A stretch of DNA of 64,000 nucleotides, taken from assembly GCA_024234165.1 (NCBI GenBank), contig JACKOP010000001.1, positions 186,001 through 250,000 on the forward strand. The letters run 5' to 3'. This document shows, in pieces, positions 26,953 to 43,028 of this stretch. The number at the start of each line of letters is the position of its first letter. Position 1 is the first letter of the stretch. The stretch is from Pseudomonadales bacterium (GTDB lineage: Bacteria > Pseudomonadota > Gammaproteobacteria > Pseudomonadales > UBA5518). Below the pieces are notes generated by a model. The model was not told where the DNA came from and did not search any database. It saw only the letters and a list, made by a program, of their open reading frames with translations. The translations under genes were made by a program, and so were the position numbers.

Positions 26953-28482
26953 TCAGTTGCTGCTGTCGGTGTTGCCGGAATCCTCGGTTTCACCGCCTTT
27001 CTGGTACGGCAGCGCAGACGGTGCTCGCGGAGCAGCCACCGGCCGGGCGCCGCCCTGCTTGCGCAACGCCTCGCGGAACAGTTCTTCCTTGTCGATGGCT
27101 GGTGCAGCACTTTCCTCGGCAGGACATACCGGATACATGTCCGGAACTTCACCGGGCTTTCCACCCGGTGCGGGCAATTCGTGCAGGTCGGTGCCGAGTT
27201 CGAGTGCACGGACCAGACCGCCAACTCCTGCCAATGCACGTGTGTAGGCGATGGCGTGGTCGCGGTCCGCATTGAGCCACGCACGGCGGGCCTGATAGTA
27301 CTCGTTCTCGGTGTCCAGCATGTCGAGCAAGGTGCGTTGGCCGATGTCGAACTGTCGGCGGTATGCCTCACGGGCCTTTTCAATCGACAACTGGTGTCGA
27401 TCGAGGTAGCTCATCTGTTCTTCGAGCCGGTTCATGTCATTGTATGCAATGGAAACTTCCTGGCGGATGTCACGACAGGTCCTTTCGCGCAGATCCACCG
27501 CCTGTTCCGCCTTGTGCACCAGACGACGTCGTTCGGCTACGTCGGATCCACCGTTGTACAGGTTGTAGGTCATCACGAGTTCGACTACGGAGTCCTCGTA
27601 ACGCCCGCTGATATCGTCCTTGTCATGCCAGTAATCCTGGCGTGCGCGCAAATCGAAGCGTGGCAGCATGCGTGCCTTCTGCACGTCCTTTGCCGCCTCG
27701 GCGGACCACACGTACGCAATCGCAGCGTTCATGAGCGGGCTCTGCCCGTAGGCGAGTACCAGCGTTTCACGGATCGACGGTGGCAGCAGTCCGCCCGTGA
27801 TCTGCGGCTCGGCGAGTTCGGCTGCCGGCACCTCACCGACCACGCGCTGGTAGCGCATGCTGACATCGTGGAGATTGGTCACATCGGTCAGCAGATTCGA
27901 CTCGGCCAGCGCGAGGCGACCTGCAGCCTGCTCCAGATCGACGCGGCGGCTGACCCCCGCCTTCACACGGCGTTCGATCTGTTCGTAGATCATGCGGTGT
28001 GTTGCATAGTTTTCTTCCGACAGGGAAGCCAGCCCGCGGTGTCGCATCACATCGTAGTAGGCGCGAGCCGCTTCCGCGCTGAGCCGTTCCGACTCGCCCT
28101 GGATCTCGTGCCAACGCGTGCGTGCTGCGTGGTTCAGCCGACGGACTTCGTTACGGGTCCGGAAGCCGTCGTAGATCATCTGACTCAGCATCACGCTCAC
28201 ACGGTCACGCGTGAAATCCCTCTCCAGATACCGCGGATCGTCGATACGCTCCCGTCCCACCCCCGCCTCGAGGTCGACTCGCGGCAGGTAGCCGCCGCTG
28301 GCCACACGCGTCATTTCGTCGGCAGCCAGGTACTCCTGTACGGCAGCGCGTACTTCAGGGTTCGATGTCACGGTCTGGCGCGCAACGCTGCGCAGATCTT
28401 CCAGCGTACCCGAGGCCGTAACCGATCCCGCGCCCAGCAACGAGGCGAGCGATACCACAATATGAAGCCTGGTGCGCAACAC
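26953..28482 (-). CDS. lapE: TolC-family outer-membrane channel, probably LapE
   Basis: A 509-aa outer-membrane efflux protein with two OEP repeats of long helices (about residues 30-220 and 240-430). LAYAVL-type helical repeats, YNLYNGGSDVAERRRLVHKAEQAV and FDIGQRTLLDMLDTENEYYQARRAW are signature TolC segments. A Pro-rich tail of about 70 residues follows. The start is a GTG at 28482 preceded by AAAGGAG, giving a signal peptide ending VTASG; an ATG at 28578 is further upstream without support. It is divergent from lapG and near lapD, which supports its role as the outer-membrane channel for adhesin export by LapB/LapC. It could also serve the MacB-like or RND pumps. Confidence 0.85.
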   Translation of the reverse strand: MLRTRLHIVVSLASLLGAGSVTASGTLEDLRSVARQTVTSNPEVRAAVQEYLAADEMTRVASGGYLPRVDLEAGVGRERIDDPRYLERDFTRDRVSVMLSQMIYDGFRTRNEVRRLNHAARTRWHEIQGESERLSAEAARAYYDVMRHRGLASLSEENYATHRMIYEQIERRVKAGVSRRVDLEQAAGRLALAESNLLTDVTNLHDVSMRYQRVVGEVPAAELAEPQITGGLLPPSIRETLVLAYGQSPLMNAAIAYVWSAEAAKDVQKARMLPRFDLRARQDYWHDKDDISGRYEDSVVELVMTYNLYNGGSDVAERRRLVHKAEQAVDLRERTCRDIRQEVSIAYNDMNRLEEQMSYLDRHQLSIEKAREAYRRQFDIGQRTLLDMLDTENEYYQARRAWLNADRDHAIAYTRALAGVGGLVRALELGTDLHELPAPGGKPGEVPDMYPVCPAEESAAPAIDKEELFREALRKQGGARPVAAPRAPSALPYQKGGETEDSGNTDSSN

Positions 28483-28691
28483 GTCCCGCTTACTCCTTTC
28501 TCGTGCTTGATTGCCCGCGCATCTGTCCGAAGCGCTCACTGCATCACGTTCATCGTGACGGCAGGCGATTCTATCCAACGGCGGCGGCCGAAGCTGCTAG
28601 CTTTATAGGCGATCCGCGATATTTTCACAGTAGTCATGGAATTTGCCAGGGGATGCTGCACGAAGGGGGCCGGTATCAGCATGTCGACAGA

Positions 28692-29360
28692 ATGACGGTC
28701 GTGCGTTTTCTTGCACTATTGATTTTCGTCTGTGCTGGCTGCGTGGCGTTCGCTGTCGGCAACCCCGATTTCGACCGTGCAAGGAATCTTGCACGGGAGC
28801 GCTACGGCGTGGAGGCAGAAGCAAGGATCGCGAGCTGGATCGACTTGATCGCATCATCGGGAATGATGAGCGAGCACGAGAGGCTGTTGGCGGTAAACGC
28901 ATTCTTCAACCGTCACGTCGTATTCGCGGATGATTCGGCAATCTGGGGGCAACCCGATTACTGGGCCACGCCGCTCGAGGCGCTCGGTCGTGGAATGGGA
29001 GACTGCGAAGACTACAGCATCGGCAAATACGCCACGCTGGTCCTGATGGGCATACCCGTGGAGCGCATGCGCATCACCTACGTGCGTGCCGAAGCAGGTC
29101 TTCCAGGCAGCGGTATCAGCCAGGCCCATATGGTGCTTGCGTACTACGCTCAGGCAGACGCGCAACCACTGGTTCTGGACAACCTCCTGTCCGAAGTGCG
29201 TCCCGCCTCGCGCCGTCCCGATCTGCATCCCGTCTTCGGTTTCAATAGCGAAGGCTTGTGGCTGGGCAGTGCAGCCATCCCGGCGGCCCGTGACCCGACC
29301 GCCAGGCTGTCGCGCTGGCGGGATGTGCTTCGCCGGATGGCACTGGAAGGCCTACACTGA
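28692..29360 (+). CDS. lapG: LapG-type periplasmic cysteine protease (BTLCP)
   Basis: A 222-aa transglutaminase-like cysteine protease that cuts LapA-type adhesins near their N terminus and frees them from the outer membrane. The catalytic triad is visible: Cys105 in GDCEDYS, His146 in ISQAHMVLAYY and Asp163 in LVLDNL. The acidic residues beside the Cys fit the calcium-dependent LapG family. A hydrophobic N terminus (VVRFLALLIFVCAGCVAFA) provides export. The frame begins at 28503, but the ATG at 28692 gives a sensible signal peptide. It is followed 35 bp later by lapD, and its probable substrate is the adhesin at 31734-38609. Confidence 0.92.
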   Translation: MTVVRFLALLIFVCAGCVAFAVGNPDFDRARNLARERYGVEAEARIASWIDLIASSGMMSEHERLLAVNAFFNRHVVFADDSAIWGQPDYWATPLEALGRGMGDCEDYSIGKYATLVLMGIPVERMRITYVRAEAGLPGSGISQAHMVLAYYAQADAQPLVLDNLLSEVRPASRRPDLHPVFGFNSEGLWLGSAAIPAARDPTARLSRWRDVLRRMALEGLH

Positions 29361-29395
29361 TGGCCGTTGGATCCTCATCGTCGGGGGCTTGATCA

Positions 29396-31345
29396 ATGTC
29401 GCTCATCAAGCAACTCTGGCTCGCCATCGTATTGGTCGCCATGGTTGCCTTCAGTGGAAGCCTGCTGGTGAGCAGCCTGTCGGCGCGAGCCTATCTGCAG
29501 GAGCAACTGCTGCTGAAGAATGTGGATACCGCGGCCTCGCTGGCCTCGACGCTGTCGCAGATGCCGAAGGATGAGGTCACGATCGAGCTGCTTGTGGCCT
29601 CCCAGTTCGACACCGGCCATTACGAGAGCATCCGTCTCGTCGACCCCCGAGGGACGGTCATCGTGGAGCGCCGCAGCGATGTGCACATCGATGGTGCGCC
29701 CGGTTGGTTCATGCGCATGGTTCCGCTGCACGTGACGCCCGGCATCGCCCAGGTGCAGGACGGCTGGAAGCAGTACGGCACTCTGACCCTCAGCAGCCAC
29801 GCACGCTTCGCTTACCGTGAATTGTGGACGAGCACGCTGCGTCTGCTGGCCTGGTTCATCGCTGCGGCCGTACTGACCGGTATCGCGGGTACCGTGATCC
29901 TGCGCCTGATCCTGCGTCCACTCGATGGCATCGTGCGGCAGGCAGAAGCCATCGGGGCGCGTCGTTTCATTACGGCAGGAGTGCCGAAAACACCGGAATT
30001 TGCTGCGGTTGTGCGTGCAATGAATGCCCTGGCCAAGCGTGTGCGCCAGATGCTCGAGGACGAGTCGCAACGCCTGGAGCAGTTGCGCCGCGAAGCACAC
30101 CACGACGCCGTGACCGGGTTGCTCAACCGCGGGCATTTCATGGCACGCTTGCTGACGGCATTGGGACGCGAGGACGAGAGTGCGCGCGGAGTACTGGTCA
30201 TTGCACGTCTGCTCGATCTGAACGAACTGAACCGTAACCATGGCTGGCCGGTCGTGGACGCACTGATCCGACGTTTTGCAAGAACTCTGGAGAGCATCGG
30301 GCCTGCCGAAGCTGAATGGATGCCTGGCCGACTCAACGGGTCTGATTTTGCGCTGCTGGCTCCGGGTTGTGACGACGCTGCCGGCCTTGCACGCAGGGTT
30401 CAGGAAGGCATGGCAATGATCGCGCGCGAGTTCGATCTGGCCGATGAGTGCCGTCTGCCGGCAGCAGCCACACTTTACCGTCACGGAGATCAGTTGGGAC
30501 GGATCCTGGCACGCGTCGATGCGGCACTCACCATTGCGCTGGAACCGTCAGGAGACAGCGTGCAGGTGGCTGCTCCGGACCAGCGGTTCGACGAGCGGGA
30601 GCCTCGCGACGGGCTCGATGTGTGGAGAGAGCGTTTCATCCATGCACTGAACCCGAACCAGATCAAGTTGCACAGTTATCCCGTCGTCGATGCAGCAGGA
30701 CGCTTCCTGCACAACGAATGCGTAGCACGCATGCGCCTCGACAGAACGTCGGACTGGTTGCACGCAGGAGATTTCGTTCCTTGGCTGGCACGTCTCGGAA
30801 ACCTCCATCGCCTCGACGAGATGGTGGTAGACCTCGCGCTGGAACGCCTGCAACACGGTGCCGACGATATCTGCATCAACCTGTCTGCGCAGGCGATGAA
30901 CAACGCAGTGCTCGTGCATCGCATCGCGAGCAAGCTGGGCGGTGTTCGCGAAAATGCGGTACGTCTGTGGATCGAAATTCCGGAGCATGGCGTGTTTCAG
31001 CACCTGGAACATTTCCGTGTTCTGTGTGCACTGCTGAAACCGCTGGGATGCCATCTCGGCATCGAACATGTGGGGCATCAGGTATCCCGTATCGGACAAC
31101 TGCACGATCTCGGCATCGACTACATCAAGATCGACGCTGCGTTCGTCAAGGGCATCGACGAAAATCAGGCCAACCAGGTGTTTTTGCGTGGACTGGCGAT
31201 GATCGCGCACTCGATAGGTCTGAGTACGCTTGCCGAAGGCGTGGACAGCGCCGCCGAACTGCGCACGCTGGTTGAACTGGGGTTTGATGGTGCCACGGGT
31301 CCTGCGGTGACGCTGATGCTGGACAATGAAGCAGTGTCGGGCTGA
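29396..31345 (+). CDS. lapD: LapD-type c-di-GMP receptor with degenerate GGDEF and EAL domains
   Basis: A 649-aa inner-membrane receptor that, when bound to c-di-GMP, sequesters LapG and so keeps the adhesin on the cell. The first helix (LWLAIVLVAMVAFSGSLLVSS) is followed by the LapD/MoxY periplasmic output domain (about 30-140), a second helix (LLAWFIAAAVLTGIAG), a HAMP region (about 165-225), a GGDEF domain with NGSDF (314-318) in place of GGDEF, and an EAL domain (about 405-640) with ECVAR (441-445) in place of EALLR and GIEHVG in place of DDFGTG. Both catalytic centres therefore look dead, as expected for a receptor. It is coupled to lapG and converges on the next gene with 6 bp between. 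Confidence 0.93.
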   Translation: MSLIKQLWLAIVLVAMVAFSGSLLVSSLSARAYLQEQLLLKNVDTAASLASTLSQMPKDEVTIELLVASQFDTGHYESIRLVDPRGTVIVERRSDVHIDGAPGWFMRMVPLHVTPGIAQVQDGWKQYGTLTLSSHARFAYRELWTSTLRLLAWFIAAAVLTGIAGTVILRLILRPLDGIVRQAEAIGARRFITAGVPKTPEFAAVVRAMNALAKRVRQMLEDESQRLEQLRREAHHDAVTGLLNRGHFMARLLTALGREDESARGVLVIARLLDLNELNRNHGWPVVDALIRRFARTLESIGPAEAEWMPGRLNGSDFALLAPGCDDAAGLARRVQEGMAMIAREFDLADECRLPAAATLYRHGDQLGRILARVDAALTIALEPSGDSVQVAAPDQRFDEREPRDGLDVWRERFIHALNPNQIKLHSYPVVDAAGRFLHNECVARMRLDRTSDWLHAGDFVPWLARLGNLHRLDEMVVDLALERLQHGADDICINLSAQAMNNAVLVHRIASKLGGVRENAVRLWIEIPEHGVFQHLEHFRVLCALLKPLGCHLGIEHVGHQVSRIGQLHDLGIDYIKIDAAFVKGIDENQANQVFLRGLAMIAHSIGLSTLAEGVDSAAELRTLVELGFDGATGPAVTLMLDNEAVSG

Positions 31346-31351
31346 ACCGGT

Positions 31352-31681
31352 TCAGAGGAGTGTGTGATCCTCTCCAAGCAACCCGAGGTGCGTCCCGCCT
31401 CCGCGTAACTCGCGACGTTCGAACAGCTTGCGCTGCGCAGCCAGTGGCAGATCGGTGAAACGGATCAGATTTTTCTCGATCAGTACGTTCACGAGGTCAT
31501 CGAGCACCCGCACGACCTCGCGGTCGGATTCGGCCAGGCGCGACTGCACGACCCCGGCCCGTTGCCCGAACTCGACGAGATCGGTGGCATCCGCCGTGAT
31601 CGCTTCGAACCCCTCGATCGGCTCCATGCTTACGGCCACGATTTCGCCTTCGACATTGCGTCGCACATAACGCATCCGCAC
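31352..31681 (-). CDS. Small conserved protein of the Lap locus (often misnamed tryptophan synthase subunit beta-like)
   Basis: A 109-aa cytoplasmic protein without signal or membrane segment. It begins MRYVRRNVEGEIVAVSM and contains a helical part with VLDDLVNVLIEKNLIRFTDLPLAAQRKLFERR. Short proteins of this pattern occur in pseudomonads under the misleading label tryptophan synthase subunit beta-like; there is no TrpB fold here. It follows the adhesin gene on the same strand after 52 bp, separated by two hairpins, and converges on lapD. A role in adhesin expression or secretion is a guess from position. Confidence 0.65.
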   Translation of the reverse strand: MRMRYVRRNVEGEIVAVSMEPIEGFEAITADATDLVEFGQRAGVVQSRLAESDREVVRVLDDLVNVLIEKNLIRFTDLPLAAQRKLFERRELRGGGTHLGLLGEDHTLL

Positions 31682-31720
31682 ACTGCTCCATCTCGCAAAC
31701 GCTTGCGATGACCGTGATGC

Positions 31721-31733
31721 ACGGACGGCTGCA

Positions 31734-31745
<12 letters not shown>
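31721..31745 (-). terminator. Perfect 11-bp hairpin at the 3' end of the adhesin gene
   Basis: The 11-bp arms at 31721-31731 and 31735-31745 are exact inverted repeats around a 3-base loop, and they include the adhesin stop codon. A second small hairpin (TCGCAA/TTGCGA arms, 31693-31708) follows. Neither is followed by a T-run on the minus strand, so this may attenuate transcription or protect the 3' end of the adhesin mRNA rather than act as a classic intrinsic terminator. Confidence 0.5.
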
Positions 31746-38609
<6,864 letters not shown>

Positions 38610-38783
38610 GAAGGATGTCCCCGGAGCGCGAATCAGTGGCGAAAAACTCTTTGTGCGTCAAGTCTAGGCGAACAAATGCATGCCCATGGACTGTACAGAA
38701 GTACTAGACGCTCCACTTGGAGCAGGACAATCGCAGCAGGCCGCGTGCAGTTGGCCGAAAATGCCGAACACGCATGAACCTGC

Positions 38784-39398
38784 TCAGGAAGGGCGACGCA
38801 AGAGAAGCGCAAGATGAAGGCGATCCCGCACATCGAGCTTGGCGAAGACTGCTCCAAGATGTGCCTTGACGGTGCGTTCGGTGATCTCCAATTCCCGTGC
38901 GATCTCCTTGTTGCTCGCGCCGTTTGCGACTGCCAGGGCAACCTCACGCTCTCGGATCGACAATCTGGTCAGCAGTTCCGGATCCGGCGCTGCCGGCAAC
39001 TGTGCCGCCTGCGAGGCCCTGATCATGCGTCGCAGCAGGCCTTCTCCGACCCACAACCCGCGATTCTCGACGACCGCAGCGACCTGGTGCAGACTCTTTG
39101 GTCCTGCGCAGGAGTGACAATAGCCAACCACGCCGCAATCCATGAGATCCAGAGCCTGCTCGTCGGACGGCACATCAGACAGAACGATCAGGCGAGCGGG
39201 GGAGAAGAGCCCGATCACACCTGCCGGGGTGGCGATGGCTTTCGCAGCCACGGACGGTACGTGCAACCATACGATCACCTGCTCCTCCATCAGGGTCTGT
39301 GCTGCGGCAACGGATCCGGCTACCGTTCCAGCAGGAAAGGCTTCCTTCCAGCGTGCCGATACGATCTGATCTTTGCTGATGAGGATGTGTCGGGTCAT
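38784..39398 (-). CDS. LuxR-type helix-turn-helix regulator in the adhesin secretion operon
   Basis: A 204-aa protein whose C-terminal third is a GerE/LuxR DNA-binding domain (LSIREREVALAVANGASNKEIARELEITERTVKAHL, about residues 143-180). The N-terminal part resembles a receiver domain in length and secondary structure but lacks an obvious phosphoacceptor Asp cluster, so it is probably an atypical or pseudo-receiver. It overlaps the end of lapC by 4 bp (ATGA) and is followed by the adhesin gene after 174 bp, suggesting that it regulates adhesin expression. The intervening stretch should hold the adhesin promoter. Confidence 0.8.
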   Translation of the reverse strand: MTRHILISKDQIVSARWKEAFPAGTVAGSVAAAQTLMEEQVIVWLHVPSVAAKAIATPAGVIGLFSPARLIVLSDVPSDEQALDLMDCGVVGYCHSCAGPKSLHQVAAVVENRGLWVGEGLLRRMIRASQAAQLPAAPDPELLTRLSIREREVALAVANGASNKEIARELEITERTVKAHLGAVFAKLDVRDRLHLALLLRRPS

Positions 39399-40807
39399 CG
39401 TTCTGTCAACGCATATTGCCGTGCGCGCAGCACCGGCTTCATGAGATAACTCAGGACGCTCTTGCGACCGGTCATGATGTCGACTTCCGCCATCATGCCC
39501 GGAATGATCGGGAGATCGTCGCCGAGGCTCGGCTTGGTCGTTCTGACTCGCACGAGGTAATACGCGTTGCCGTCTTCATCAGTGATCGTGTCCGCACCGA
39601 TGCTTTCTACCGTTGCATCCATGCCCCCATACACGACGAAGTCGTACGCAGTGAACTTGACGCGAGCCTGCTGCCCCGGGCTCAGGAACGCGATGTCGCG
39701 CGGTGCAATGCGCGCCTCGAGCAGCAGCGTGTCGTCGAGCGGCACGATCTCGATGATATCGCGTCCCGGCAGGACGACGCCGCCTTGGGTATTGATCAGC
39801 AGGCGCTTGACGGTACCCCTCACCGGTGAACGAACCTCTGCCTGCTTGACTCGATCGGAAAGCCCCAGACTGCTCTCGACCAGGCTGTTCAGCATGGCGG
39901 TAGCATCTGCAAGTTCGACCCGACGGGCATTGCGATAATCAAGTTCGACCTGTCCGATCTTGCGCTTGGCTTCATCGATTGCTGCCTGCACACGGGTGAT
40001 CTGCGCTGCTGCCTGGTCGCGCTCGCCACGCAAGCGTGATACATCGCGCTTGAGACGCAATATCTCGACCTCCGACACCGCGCCTGATTCAACCAGCGGC
40101 TCCGTCTGCGCCAATTCCTGGTGAGCGAGATCGTGGTTACGTGCAGCCTGCGCATGCAGTGCATTGGTTTCTCGCAGCTCCTGTTCCCTTTGGGCCAGCT
40201 GCTGACTCGCGATGCCGACCTGTCCCTCGAGTTCGGCCAGACTGGTTTCATATAGCCGCCTCTCCGCAGCCGCGATCTCAGGCGCTTCAGACGCGACTTC
40301 TGCCGGCACCTCGAACGGCTTCCCGTCCGCGATCGCCTGGAGTCGGCGCGTCTTCGCTAGCAGTGACAATCTCTGTGCGCGGTTTTCGCCCAGTGCGGAT
40401 GCGAATCGCGTGGCATCGATCCGGACCAGCAACTGGCCCGCATCCACGATCTGGCCTTCGCGTATGTGAATTTCGGAAACGATGCCCCCGTCCAGCGACT
40501 GGATGACCTGCACCTGCCGTGAAGGTACGACTTTCGCTACTCCGCGCGTCACCTCATCGATGTGTGCCAGTGCTGACCAGAGAATCAACAGCAGGACGAC
40601 GAGGGAGGTCATGTGCAGCAGTGCACGTGCACGCAACGGATCGCGTGCGATACGTGCAGCATGCGCGTCCTCGGCCCAGTCAAGGCGATCTTCACCCGGA
40701 ACATCGAACCAGCGTGCAAACACCCGATCGACCCACGGTTTGCCGAACGCGGCCCAGCGATCGGCCAGGGTCTGTCGATGCCCAGCAATCGGGGTCGGCT
40801 GGTTCAT
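39395..40807 (-). CDS. lapC: Type I secretion membrane fusion protein, LapC/HlyD family
   Basis: A 470-aa periplasmic adaptor for adhesin export. A cytoplasmic N terminus of about 65 residues leads to one helix (ALLHMTSLVVLLLILWSALAHID), followed by lipoyl-like halves (VVPSRQVQVIQSLDGGIVSEIHIREGQ, then VRSPVRGTVKRLLINTQGGVV) around a long coiled coil (about residues 140-310), and a beta-barrel domain with a C-terminal DIMTGRKSVLSYLMKPVLRAR motif typical of HlyD/PrtE secretion adaptors. It overlaps lapB and the LuxR-type gene by 4 bp each. Confidence 0.93.
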   Translation of the reverse strand: MNQPTPIAGHRQTLADRWAAFGKPWVDRVFARWFDVPGEDRLDWAEDAHAARIARDPLRARALLHMTSLVVLLLILWSALAHIDEVTRGVAKVVPSRQVQVIQSLDGGIVSEIHIREGQIVDAGQLLVRIDATRFASALGENRAQRLSLLAKTRRLQAIADGKPFEVPAEVASEAPEIAAAERRLYETSLAELEGQVGIASQQLAQREQELRETNALHAQAARNHDLAHQELAQTEPLVESGAVSEVEILRLKRDVSRLRGERDQAAAQITRVQAAIDEAKRKIGQVELDYRNARRVELADATAMLNSLVESSLGLSDRVKQAEVRSPVRGTVKRLLINTQGGVVLPGRDIIEIVPLDDTLLLEARIAPRDIAFLSPGQQARVKFTAYDFVVYGGMDATVESIGADTITDEDGNAYYLVRVRTTKPSLGDDLPIIPGMMAEVDIMTGRKSVLSYLMKPVLRARQYALTER

Positions 40808-42969
40808 ATGCCTCTCCCGATGCGACCCTGGCGAAGTGCTTCGATTACCGTTGCCTTGGGCCCATCGGCGACGATCTTGCCGTTGTCGATCACGATGATG
40901 CGCTCGACGATGTCGAGCAACGAGGTCCTGTGCGTCACGACCAGCATCGTGCGATCGCTGCAGAACTCGCGCAGCTTCCTCTTGACCGTGTCTTCGCTCG
41001 AATGGTCCATTGCTGCCGTTGGCTCATCGAGCAGCAGGATGGGTGGCTTGTTGATAACGGCACGCGCGATCGCCACCCCTTCACGCTGGCCGCCGGACAG
41101 CGATTCACCACGCTCGCCCACCGGCATATCGAACCCCTTGGGGTGCTGATTGACGAATTCCGCGATATTGCCGATGTCCGCCGAGTGCAGGATATCGGTG
41201 TCTTCCGCATGCGGCGTTCCGATCGTGAGATTCTCGCGCAGCGTGCCATAAAACAGCGTCACATCTTGCGGTACATAGCCGATGCTCCGTCGCAGTTCAC
41301 CGGGTTCGAGCTGGCGCAGGTCGATCCCGTCGATCAGGACAGCCCCCGAGAGCGGGCGGTACAAGCCGAGGATCAGGCGCAACAGCGTGCTCTTGCCCGA
41401 GCCGGTGCGACCCAGAATCGCAACCTTTTCTCCGGCGCGAATGCGCAGGCTCACACCTCGCAGTGCGTTGACCTCGGTATTCGGGTACGAAAAGCCCACA
41501 TCTCGAAACTCGATATCGCCGCGGAAAGACTGGCGGCTCAGGAAGCGGGCGCCGTGTGGTCGCTCCACCGGGTGAGAGACGATCTGGTCGAGCGCCTGCA
41601 ACGCGGTCATGGCGTTGTGGTACTGCGTCATCAGGCCTGCAATCTGTCCCATCGGTGCGAGTGCACGCGAACCCAGCATCGAACAAGCTATGAGCCCGCC
41701 GAGCGAGAGTTGGCCCGCACCTATCAGGTAGACCCCGATGACGATTACGCTGATGATCACCAGTTGCTGCGACAGCAACGCGACGTTGATCGTCGACAAG
41801 GCCAGCATGCGCTGTCGAGCACCCGTGTGGGCGAGAAAGCTCGCACTGCGTTCCCATCGCTTCTGCATGACGCCTTCGGCACCAAGCGTCTTGACCGTTT
41901 CAAGCCCGACCAGGCTCTCCACCAGTGTTGCATTGCGCATCGCACCAGCGCGGAAGGACGACACGGCCAACTCATGGATGCGCGTGCCGACCGTCGCTGC
42001 GTATCCGGTCACGAACAGCATCGCAAGCACTGCCGGTATCAGCATTGGCCAGGCAATCCATCCGATCACGGCCAGGAATATGACCGTGAACGGCAAATCG
42101 ATCAGCGCCGTGATGGTCGCCGACGTGATGAAATCGCGCACGGTCTCGAACGAGCGCAGATTCGCGGCCAGCGAACCTACGGAGGCCGGCCGTTCCTCGA
42201 GACGCATCCCGAGTACGCGTTCCATGATGAATGCCGACAGGGTGAGATCGACCCGCTTGCTCGCGAGATCAAGAAAGAAACCCCGCATCGAGCGCAGGGA
42301 AAAATCACCCAGCAGTACCAGAGCCACTCCCACAGCCAGGACCCACAGGGTCTCCACGGCGTGATTGGGAACCACACGATCGTAGACATTCATCGTGAAC
42401 AGCGGCAAAGCCAGCGCGAAAACATTGACCATGCCGGCTGCCAGCATCACGTCCCGATAGAGCGGCAGGTTTTGCCGCATGGCGCCCCAGAACCAGTGGG
42501 GCCCACGCTCGATGCCGACCTCGGGGGCACGTTCGTCGAAATTGAAAGCCATGCGCGTCAACAACGCCGAGCCGAGATATCCGTCGGCGAGCACCTGCAT
42601 GTCGATCGAAGCGGGTGCATCTGCACCGCAATGCAGCACCTTGGCGCGTTCACCGTCGCGCGCCAGAAGCACACAAGCCTGCGAGTCACGCAGCAGCAGG
42701 ATTGCCGGCAAGGTATCGCCGTCGAGGCGATCCAGCGAAGATTCGACAACCTTTGCTTCGAGTCCAGCCCGCTCTGCTGCGCGCAACGCGAGCGAAGGGG
42801 ACAGGCGACCACGTTCCAGCGGCAGCCCCGCGATCAGGCCCTCGCGTGATACCTGCACGCCGCGCTCGCGCGCCACGTACACGAGTGCGTCGAGCAACGG
42901 ATCACGAAAGAGTGGCGCATCAGGAGCGTCCGTCTCGCTTGCTGGAACGGAAGCTGAAGAATCGGGCAT
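40804..42969 (-). CDS. lapB: Type I secretion ABC transporter LapB with degenerate C39-like domain
   Basis: A 721-aa exporter of the LapB/RtxB type. The N-terminal C39-peptidase-like domain (about residues 20-150) has Asp where the catalytic Cys should be (FRDPLLDALV), so it binds but does not cleave its cargo. The membrane domain (about 160-450) includes PNHAVETLWVLAVGVALVLLGD. The ATPase domain has Walker A GRTGSGKST (520-528), signature LSGGQ (624-628) and Walker B ILLLDEP (644-650). It is the first gene of lapB-lapC-luxR followed by the adhesin. This family exports large adhesins with LapC and LapE. Confidence 0.94.
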   Translation of the reverse strand: MPDSSASVPASETDAPDAPLFRDPLLDALVYVARERGVQVSREGLIAGLPLERGRLSPSLALRAAERAGLEAKVVESSLDRLDGDTLPAILLLRDSQACVLLARDGERAKVLHCGADAPASIDMQVLADGYLGSALLTRMAFNFDERAPEVGIERGPHWFWGAMRQNLPLYRDVMLAAGMVNVFALALPLFTMNVYDRVVPNHAVETLWVLAVGVALVLLGDFSLRSMRGFFLDLASKRVDLTLSAFIMERVLGMRLEERPASVGSLAANLRSFETVRDFITSATITALIDLPFTVIFLAVIGWIAWPMLIPAVLAMLFVTGYAATVGTRIHELAVSSFRAGAMRNATLVESLVGLETVKTLGAEGVMQKRWERSASFLAHTGARQRMLALSTINVALLSQQLVIISVIVIGVYLIGAGQLSLGGLIACSMLGSRALAPMGQIAGLMTQYHNAMTALQALDQIVSHPVERPHGARFLSRQSFRGDIEFRDVGFSYPNTEVNALRGVSLRIRAGEKVAILGRTGSGKSTLLRLILGLYRPLSGAVLIDGIDLRQLEPGELRRSIGYVPQDVTLFYGTLRENLTIGTPHAEDTDILHSADIGNIAEFVNQHPKGFDMPVGERGESLSGGQREGVAIARAVINKPPILLLDEPTAAMDHSSEDTVKRKLREFCSDRTMLVVTHRTSLLDIVERIIVIDNGKIVADGPKATVIEALRQGRIGRGI

Positions 42970-43028
42970 CGGGTCGGAGTGTCCGCAATGAATGTCTCAC
43001 ATCGACTACCGACCGAGTATAGACCGAC

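Noticed and set aside
40519..42849. A 776-aa plus-strand frame across lapB and lapC
   Set aside because: It is low-complexity (His/Gln/Arg-rich) antisense sequence opposite two well-conserved secretion genes.
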